Shown here in pieces: positions 57,025 to 64,000 of a stretch of 64,000 bases of DNA (within the stretch, counting starts at the first letter, position 1; the number at the start of each line of letters is the position of its first letter). Location: the NCBI GenBank assembly GCA_013423385.1, contig BLZA01000021.1, positions 310,001 to 374,000 of the forward strand, written 5' to 3'. The translations under genes were made by a program, and so were the position numbers. This DNA is from Naganishia liquefaciens. Taxonomy: Eukaryota; Basidiomycota; Tremellomycetes; Filobasidiales; Filobasidiaceae. The notes below the pieces were generated by a model. It had not been told where the DNA came from. It worked only from the letters and a program-made list of their open reading frames with translations, and made no database searches.

Positions 57025-57723
57025 GATGATCTCGCATTTATTAGCAAGTATTCTTGATCGCTTCCTGTCGATTGTGCGAGGAAGGGTGGGTGCTTGATAG
57101 ATGGGACCGCTGGATACCGACAGATTGATGATGAATGCTACAACACCGGAATGCTGTTCCATCGATCAGCTCTCAGGTCTCTTGACAAAGTAAACAAATA
57201 ATCTACAGCTCCGTCTACTTCGCTGTCTACCGCCTACTTCACTGTATATCCTACGTAGTCTCATATGTACAGCTCTGAAGCTGTCTTATCATCACGGAAC
57301 CAGCCAGCTGACTATCCTATCCTCCTATCCTCATCTGCCTATCTCATCCATTTGCTTCACGCACTTTGAGTACATTCCTACATTTTGGCCAGTGGTCCAT
57401 ATGCAACAGCAGCCTGCTCTGCTCTATTGAGCAACAGCGGCCCGGCTCTGCTCTATTGTGCAACCCCGATAGTCAGGTCCAAATCCTGCTCGCCTCTGTG
57501 TAGCATCTTGAAATCGCAACAAGCCAAAGGTGGTAGCAGTAGCCAGATTAGCGGCGAGGCTACGGGTTCATAGCTAATTTGTTTGAGAATCCTTTTGTAT
57601 TTTATAAACAGACCTCCCCAGGATTGAAATCCCGTCAAAATACAAGGCAAGAGAAGACACGACCACTGGGAGGCATATGCTGACACCAACGCACAAACTC
57701 TATCCGTACGACATTCAAGCAAC
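57025..57723. other. Intergenic, KU70 promoter and eEF2 3' region
   Basis: About 700 bases between same-strand genes. The left part is the KU70 promoter, the right part the eEF2 3' UTR. The pyrimidine-rich CTATCCTATCCTCCTATCC near 57314-57340 is a short imperfect repeat. Two near-identical CAACAGC(A)GCC(C/T)GCTCTGCTCTATTG units lie at 57401-57462. Confidence 0.55.
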
Positions 57724-60560
57724 TTAAAGCTTGTCGTAGTACTGGTCGTAGGTGGGGACCTCGGGCTGTGGACGGAAGAAGTAAGCGGGCATTCCAGTTG
57801 AAGATCCATCAAGCTTCTTACCTTGAGACCCTTCCTGGTTCGGATAGCCTTGACGAGGGTCTCCAGCTTGGAGTCCTTCTCGACAGGAGTTCCGCTCATC
57901 AACGCCCAGTGGTCGAAGACGGATTGAGGGAAGGCCTGGCCACCGGTGGCGGCTCGCAAGTCGGCGTTGAAACCGAAGGACTCGGAGACCGGCAGGTATG
58001 CCTTCATGGTGTACATGGGGGTACCGACTCGCTGCTCCGACGAGAAGACGTGACCTCGTCGAACGTTCAAACACGAGTAAACACCACCCTGAGCAGATTC
58101 GGGACACTGGATTTCGACCAAGAACATCGGTTCCTGGAGACCGGGAGTGGCCAGAAGCTGAGCGGCAAGCATGACTCGTCGAGTGGTAGGCATGATCTGA
58201 CCGGTACCTCGATGGATGGAATCGGTGTGCAGGGTAACATCCATGATGTTGAATCGAACACCTCGCAAGTTCTCCTCGGCACAAGCTCCCTCCTTGGAAG
58301 CCCACTGGAAACCGGCGACACAGGAGTCCTTAATTTCGTTGAGGTACTGGACGGCCTTGGTGGTGTCGACCATCAAGTTGGGTCCGGTGGTCTCGGGACC
58401 GAAACACCAAATCTTTCGGGCCTCAGTCACGTCCCATCCGAATTCGTCAGCCAACAATCGAGCACGGATCTTGAAGTCGTCTCGGGGAGCGACCTTGCCG
58501 TTCTCGATGGCAATGGAGAGTTCCTCGTCCAAAGGCAAGGCGTCCATCCAGATTCGGTTGTGCTTGTTCTGCGACTTGGACAAGGCGGTCATGGAGGACT
58601 GAGCCTGAACAGTCTCCTTGTATCCAACGACGGGGTCGGACTTCTTCAAGGGAATACCGGCGTGGTCGTTCTCGAGATCGTTCAAACAGATTTCCAAGTG
58701 CAATTCACCAGCACCGGCGACGATCATCTCTCCGGTGTCCGAAGTGTAAGACTTGACACACGGGTCAGACTTGGACAATCGCTTCAAACCTTCGACCAAC
58801 TTGGGCAAGTCGGAGGGGTTCTTGCACTCGACGGCGACCTGAACGACAGGCGAGACGGAGAACTTCATGACTCGCATGTTGTGGGCAGTCTCGGAAGTGG
58901 TCAGGGTACCAGACTTAAGCAAGAACTGGTCGACACCGACCAAACCGACGATGTTACCACATGGGACGTCCTCAATGGGTTCGACGTATCGTCCCATCAT
59001 CAGAACAGTTCGCTGAATAGGCTTGATGAACATGTCCTCCTTCTTACCGGGGACGAAGTTGGGGCCCTGGATTCGAACCTTGGGTCCAGCCCTGGCGGTA
59101 CCGGAGAAGACTCGACCGAAAGCGTAGAATCGACCCTTGTCTGAGGTGGGAACCATCTTGGAGACGTAGACCATCAGAGGACCCTTGGGGTCACAGTCTC
59201 GGATAGCGATAGCGGACTCGTCGTCCATAGGACCTTCATACAAGGTCTCGACTCGGTATCGCTGAGCGGTGGCGGGCGAAGGCAGGTTGATGACAATCAT
59301 TTCCAACATGGCCTCACCAGCGGGCAAGAACTTTCGCATGACAGTCTTGAGCAGAGTCTTGCCCTCCTGGTCAATCTCGTCCTGCGAGAGCTTAACCTCG
59401 AGCTTCTCGAGAAGCTTGGGGATCTCGTCCTTCTTGAAGTCCATGATGGCGGCGAAGACTCGGAAGATGGGGTCCAAGACAAACGAGTTGAAGGCTCGCT
59501 CCAAGGGCTTTCCATCGGCATCAGTGGCCTTGGTGGTCCACTTCTTGGTCTTGGGGTTGAAGTAGTTGTCTCCCCAAAGCTTAGGCATCAACTTGTTCTT
59601 GTCAACACCGAACTTCTTGGAGTATCGGCCAGCGAACTGTCGCAAAGTGAAGGCCCAACCGTGCAAACCGGATGCGAAGGCGACGGTTCCCTGATCGGGG
59701 TAGACCTGAACGTCACCGAGAGAGGGGTCGGCGTAGGTGGAGATAACGACGTTGACGGACTCGATAGTTCGGCAGAAGGTCTGGTAGAGGTCCTCCTTGG
59801 AGATCTGCAATTCGAGCAGAGCTCGGTCAATCTTGTTGACACACAAGACGGGCTTGACTCGCTCGGTCAAGGACTGTCGCAAGACGGTCTCGGTCTGGAC
59901 ACAGACACCTTCGATACAGTCGACAACGACCAAGGCACCGTCGGTGACTCGGAGGGCAGCGGTGACTTCAGAAGAGAAATCGACGTGACCGGGAGAATCG
60001 ATCAAGTTGATCAAGAACTCGTTACCGTCAGTCTTCTGCTTGACATCGGCGACGTCCTCCTTCTCGAGCTGGAAGTACATGGAGACGGCGGTAGACTTGA
60101 TAGTGATACCTCGCTCCTTCTCGTCATCTCGGGTGTCGGTGAATCGCATGTCTCCGGCCTTGGCACCAGCGATAATACCGGCCTTGGAGATCTGGAAGAG
60201 CAATAAAGTGAGTGATTGAATCGGAGAAGGGGCAAGGGCAGCGCCCATGCTTACAAGACTGTCGGTGAGGGTGGACTTTCCGTGGTCGACGTGGGCAATG
60301 ACCGACATGTTTCTGAATTGCGGGATGAGTTCATGATTCCTATATATTGGTGATCACTGCAGCTTACCGGATGTTGGTGGGCCTGTCCATGAGACCACGG
60401 ATTTCATCGACGGTGAAGCTGTAAGAGTACTCTGGTCAGCTGCGATTCATCAAGGGCAGAGCGGGGCAATTCAAAAACACGACACCAGGAGGCGTATCGC
60501 AGCGCGGTCCCGAATACCATTGCGACAACTGAAGAAAGAAATGGGTACTCACTTAACCAT
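57724..60560 (-). CDS. EFT1: Translation elongation factor 2
   Basis: GTPase that drives ribosomal translocation. Five exons (complement of 57724-57765, 57822-60191, 60255-60312, 60368-60418, 60553-60560) give 842 residues, exactly the length of yeast eEF2. Exon 1 codes only MV and part of Asn. G1 is AHVDHGKST, then [30 protein letters not shown]. The diphthamide loop is [16 protein letters not shown], keeping the modified His. The protein ends YDQYYDKL. A 2,370-base exon carries most of the protein while the four introns cluster at the ends. Codon use is extremely biased, with CGA for nearly all Arg and C-ending codons elsewhere, as expected for a top-expressed gene here. Confidence 0.98.
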
Positions 60561-61549
60561 AGTGAACCTTTTTTCTTTACTTTCTCAAAACTGCAAAGGG
60601 GGTGTCCAAAGACTTTTGGTGATTAGGTGGAAAGGGAGAGAAAACGAAGGATGGGTCAATCTCTTCGTGATGAGGAGGTTGCGAGAAATTTTGTCCAGCC
60701 AGTGGCGGTAACGAATCAGATAGATGGAGTCTTATGACCGCGAGGACAGCGAGCACTGCGGACAGGATCGAGGCAAACCGCTACCCTCGCCCGCGCCTCA
60801 CGACACGCCAGCCAGTGGATCCGCGAAAATTGTTCAGCAAGCGTGCGCTAACGGCTTTTCACGCAAGCGCTTCTCACGCTGTGAAAGCCAGGCGCGCTTT
60901 GGTTATGACCTCCACCTTGGTGAATGTGACGGAGCGCATTGAAGTACTACTAGAGTACTAGAGTACCAGAGTACCAGAGTACTAGAGTACTGGAGTTTTG
61001 TCGTTGAGGCTTGGACCTGTAGACAGCATCCACTATGCTTGTCGAAACAAGCCGAATGATATCCCACATATCATAGCATTACGGAACTCAGATACAGGCA
61101 GTGTACGGGCGAGTCTAGGCGATCCACTGGCCCTTTTGTTGTAGAATATGCCTCTTGGTTTACGATCATCTAGTGAGCTACGTTACGCCCCGCTCGAGGT
61201 TCAAAATTAGCGACCGAAAGCACATTAATGCTGAAGCTCGTCTTTGCGACCTTATTATTGTCATTGTCGCCGTCCAATGCCATGGCGCCACACGCGCAGA
61301 TGCAGACGTGGGTAAGCGAGGCCGGTTTCTCACAAAGAACGCATCTAGCGACTCCTCGCGCGTCGTATTCGACATCGGGCCGTCGGAGAGCGAAGAGAAT
61401 TCCTGGATGACTTGCGGGGCGGAGCGCCAGCGCAAACGATCTTTCACGGCCGTTGGCGCCATGTAGGAGACATTTGTCGCAGCGATCTGGTATATTGGCT
61501 GTTAATTTGTCTCCGGGAAAGTTCTGTGCCTGGCCGCACGTATGTAGCT
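60561..61549. other. 1-kb region between eEF2 promoter and VPS51 stop
   Basis: The left part is the eEF2 promoter. A 5-copy 8-bp repeat lies at 60953-60992. A 127-codon minus-strand frame (61170-61553) has several CxxC-like pairs but no recognisable zinc-finger spacing and no supporting splice structure. No gene is called. Confidence 0.45.
60953..60992 (+). repeat. Short tandem repeat, 8-bp unit
   Basis: Five consecutive units of GAGTACTA/GAGTACCA/GAGTACTG. The unit core AGTACT is palindromic, so the array can fold into hairpins. It lies about 390 bases upstream of the eEF2 start codon. Confidence 0.9.
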
Positions 61550-62289
61550 TCATGGTGTCGACTCGGCTGCTTCAGAAGATTCAGGTCGTTCCATCGGAAA
61601 GGACACATTCTCGACCAATTTTGAAATCTCGTCAAATCGCTCTTGCAGCGAGTTGACAATAACTTGTAATTGCGGAGTCTTGGCGTTCAATGTGGAGATG
61701 GTATCGCCAGCGGCGAACAGCTGAATATCCAAACGTTCGCATAAACATTCCATTCGGAAGCAATGTCTAGCAGCGCAAAACCCACCTGGTGATGGTGATT
61801 ATACACTAGGGCATGTCTGGAGGAGTTCAAGTTCTTCACGTCTGCAAGCGAAAGCAAGAATACTAAGGGCAAGCCACGGCGGCACATTCTGGGACCTACC
61901 AGTACTCAGAGTAGTCGCTTCACGCAAGAGCTGAGGTAATGATGCTGTCGCGATTAGATGTTTGTAGTATTTTTCGGGAGAGAATGCAGGGGAATCTGGA
62001 TAAATGGCATGAAGTACATACAGCACAATGGAAGACGGACATGAGGCAGTGACTAACCTGGATCTAAGGGATCGCCTTCGACTTGTACGCTTTCGCTTTG
62101 CTTATCTCCCGTGTCGCTTTTCTTCCCTTGCAAACCGTAATGAGCACGGAGATTCTCTCGGTTTTGCGCTCGTCGTTTCTCTCTTTCTGAAAGGTCCGCT
62201 TGCGTGTTCGGAGTTGAGGTTCGCGAAGTTACAGAGGAGCTCTGTGGCAGACTCGGTGTTGTTGTCCGTGGTGAAAATGTATCCGACAT
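61550..62289 (-). CDS. VPS51: Vps51, GARP complex subunit
   Basis: Links the GARP tethering complex to the t-SNARE Tlg1 for endosome-to-Golgi retrograde transport. Four exons (complement of 61550-61720, 61786-61841, 61900-61995, 62058-62289) encode 184 residues, close to the short 164-residue yeast Vps51 and unlike the long animal form. The N-terminus is a Ser/Thr/Pro-rich leader. It is followed by a basic EKRRAQNRENLRAHYGL helix and the family core DPDSPAFSPEKYYKHLIATA, LPQLLREATTL, DVKNLNSSRHALVYNHHHQ and LFAAGDTISTLN, ending in a coiled coil LQVIVNSLQERFDEISKLVE. The family core is diagnostic. Confidence 0.9.
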
Positions 62290-62912
62290 GATGTGAGAGT
62301 AGGTAATCCAGCAGGAGATGAACCCGTTGCGAGTGCACAATATCGTCTGGGACCGTTGGTTACGCCGTGGGTTGCTTCGAAATGGCCGCTCGTGACCTCC
62401 TTAGGCGTTGGGAAACCTCAAGTACTCGCAGAGTCGATGTCAAACGTGGAAAGAATGTCTTCCTTGTTGATCCAAAGATGTATTTAGCGGAAGAACTCCG
62501 AGGCAAGGCTAAGAGACAGAATACTCGATGAACAACGGACTTGCAACTCGCATTTGACGGAACAAGCTACGCGACGTGACGTGTTCAGAGCCGGAATTTG
62601 TTTCCGAAAAACGTGAGACGCGGACAGCTCATGAATCAGCTGATCCCGACTGATGCGTCAATATACAACTATCTCCTTCTCTTCATCACATTTCTGACAA
62701 TGCGGGAGGATCCGACTCGCAATTGTCTGGCTCTGGTTGCGCTGCCTTTCACAATTTCGCTGCGGGACCAACGATTTCCGACGGGATTCAAGCCCTGTTC
62801 TTCATCTCCCTGAGTTTCGCCATGACCTTTACAGGCTCACTTTCACCGGTAGCTTTTCTGCTCAGACAAACGCGAACATTAGCCCGAATGGCGATGCAAG
62901 ATGAAGTACTGC
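62290..62912. other. Intergenic, VPS51 promoter and GLO2 3' region
   Basis: About 620 bases between two minus-strand genes. No supported gene; short open frames on + (62598-62944) have no recognisable features. Confidence 0.45.
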
Positions 62913-63934
62913 TCACTGTACAGCCGGTGCATCTAATCGCATAAAGACATTCCAAGTAAGCTCATCGGCGATGGTGGATTTTCCGGTAGTGCATCCATCG
63001 CTGTTCTTCTCCAACTCGAGCAGCCGCTCGATATCCTTGTTGTCAGGGTCCACCGATCGCCCGAATTTGGCACTTCCGGCAGTGTACTCGTGGCCATTGT
63101 ATACGATAGTATCTTGAGGGAGTTTCGACAGGTATGTCAAGGCAGCGTGCATCTCCTCAGCCGTGCCTTCGAAGAAGCGGCCACACCCCCCCTGGAAAAG
63201 TGTATCACTAGCGGAGTCATTGGTTGGATGATATGGAATTTCGAGTTCTGGGTGACTTACCCGGTGAATACGGCCTTCTTCCCAGTGCCGTCCTCCAAGA
63301 AGAAGCAAATGCTATCCTGGGTGTGGCAAGGCGTGTGCAGGCTCTTGACTTTGATATTACCGCCGGCAAGCTCAAATTGGGACTTGTCCTTGACAATGGT
63401 GTTTGTGCCTGCTGAGAAGGAACCGGCATATGCTTTAATACTGGAGCCGTGTGGGTGATTCTCTAGCTGTTGATCGAAATGGCAGTCAGGTGGAGTCGGA
63501 TTTGCCATAACAATGATACGCACGAATTGCTCGTTTCCGCCTATAGCACGAACACATCATGAGTAATGGCCTTATGATCTTCTCGGTAAACTGACCAGAA
63601 TGATCGTCATGATGGTGTGTGGTGAGAAGAGAAGTCACCTAACAAGCAGAGGATACACGACCGGTTCCAGAAAACAGTCAGATGTCGCATTTCGCAAAAT
63701 TGCATTTCGTAAAATTGCATTTCGCAAGGGAGAGACGTGGATAGACTTACGTTCACGCCCTTCTCCTTGACGAACTTCAACATCTTCTTCCAGTCATATG
63801 GGTCTACTACTGCTCCTTCCTTTGAGGCCTCGTCAACGACAACTGCCCAGCGGAGGGGTTAGCAGAGGCGCATCAAGACATTTGTCTGGCGTACGGTACA
63901 TCCAATTATCGGATCTTGCTTGAACTGGGTAGAT
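62913..63934 (-). CDS. GLO2: Hydroxyacylglutathione hydrolase (glyoxalase II), 5' end outside window
   Basis: Second enzyme of the glyoxalase pathway; hydrolyses S-lactoylglutathione to D-lactate and glutathione. Visible exons are complement of 62913-63207, 63261-63466, 63524-63540, 63596-63638, 63751-63842 and 63895-63934, 693 nt in phase. The N-terminal strand reads IYPVQARSDNWMYLVVDEASKEGAVVDPYD. The metallo-beta-lactamase zinc motif is TTHHHDDHSGGN. Further on come [40 protein letters not shown] and YNGHEYTAGSAKFGRSVDPDN, all typical of glyoxalase II. A 17-nt exon (63524-63540) codes part of the GGNEQF segment. The first exon with the start codon lies beyond base 64000. Confidence 0.93.
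63687..63726 (+). repeat. Tandem repeat inside a GLO2 intron
   Basis: Two full copies and one partial copy of a 15-base unit, GCATTTCG(C/T)AAAATT, within the 112-base intron 63639-63750. This intron is about twice the usual length here. Confidence 0.9.
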
Positions 63935-64000
63935 CTGTCATAGATACAGGTATCGTTGTTCAGCACACTATGCGGACCAACGGATCGGAGCTCAATCTCA

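Noticed and set aside
58216-60206. Plus-strand frames of up to 458 codons antisense to eEF2
   Set aside because: Mirror frames produced by the strong codon bias of eEF2 (CGA, C-ending codons remove stops on the other strand). There is no independent evidence.
61170-61553. 127-codon minus-strand frame with several CxxC pairs
   Set aside because: Cys spacing fits no zinc-finger type I know, and the frame overlaps a plus-strand frame and abuts the VPS51 stop. It is likely a chance frame in 3' sequence.
1-64000. Search for transposons, retroelement fossils, tRNA, rRNA or CRISPR arrays
   Set aside because: By eye I found no terminal repeats, no reverse transcriptase, integrase or transposase motifs, no cloverleaf with a TTCGANNC arm, and no regular spaced repeats. 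Divergent or short remnants could still be missed.

Overview
The window looks like a nuclear chromosome segment of a basidiomycete yeast-like fungus, most likely a tremellomycete (Cryptococcus/Kwoniella/Tremella relatives). The reasons are genes split by many short GT-AG introns (mostly 45-70 nt) with CTGAC/CTAAC-like branch sites, tight gene packing on both strands, and protein types such as an SREBP-type site-2 protease, a BAR-SH3 Rvs167 protein and a DUSP/STYX protein. I rebuilt 24 gene models by joining exons in phase. Most give full-length products (eEF2 842 aa, eIF6 245 aa, eS28 69 aa, eL22 119 aa). TOP3 (left edge) and the glyoxalase II gene (right edge) are cut by the window ends.

Layout, left to right. 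1-17 kb is a dense housekeeping block: TOP3 3' end, TOA2 (TFIIA gamma), TIF6 (eIF6), a Spo12-like gene, RVS167/HOB1, site-2 protease, a GT31 glycosyltransferase, a mitochondrial SAP-domain protein, a STYX-like phosphatase homologue and deoxyhypusine synthase (DYS1). After a 1.9 kb gap come a long disordered-protein frame that runs without a stop into BET2 (Rab geranylgeranyltransferase beta, 18.8-23.6 kb), a small secreted WSC protein, a small unknown gene and pantothenate kinase (to 29.2 kb). 29-40 kb is gene-poor. It holds a pair of paralogous small secreted proteins (32.6 and 38.1 kb) that flank the divergent ribosomal pair RPS28-RPL22. 39.9-48.5 kb has an unknown membrane-anchored protein, a ubiquitin-conjugating enzyme with a long tail, and TOF1/Timeless. 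After a 2.8 kb gap follow a Ser-rich unknown protein, KU70, eEF2, VPS51 and GLO2.

Functional groupings: protein synthesis (TIF6, DYS1, RPS28, RPL22, eEF2), genome maintenance (TOP3, TOF1, KU70), trafficking and membranes (RVS167, BET2, VPS51, S2P), and the cell surface or secretome (GT31, WSC protein, secreted pair). I found no operon-like or defence-like system, rRNA, tRNA, CRISPR array or intact transposon.

The points most worth a second look are: (1) the two secreted paralogues with identical exon architecture; (2) the BET2 reading frame continuous with a ~1,050-codon upstream frame; (3) a phosphatase homologue that keeps the P-loop Cys but has Ser where the catalytic Arg should be; (4) very small exons (3, 3, 8, 13, 16, 21, 22 nt), one of which completes the catalytic Cys codon of the E2 enzyme; (5) near-exclusive use of the Arg codon CGA in the most highly expressed genes. 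All coordinates were worked out by eye, so exon ends may be off by a few bases.
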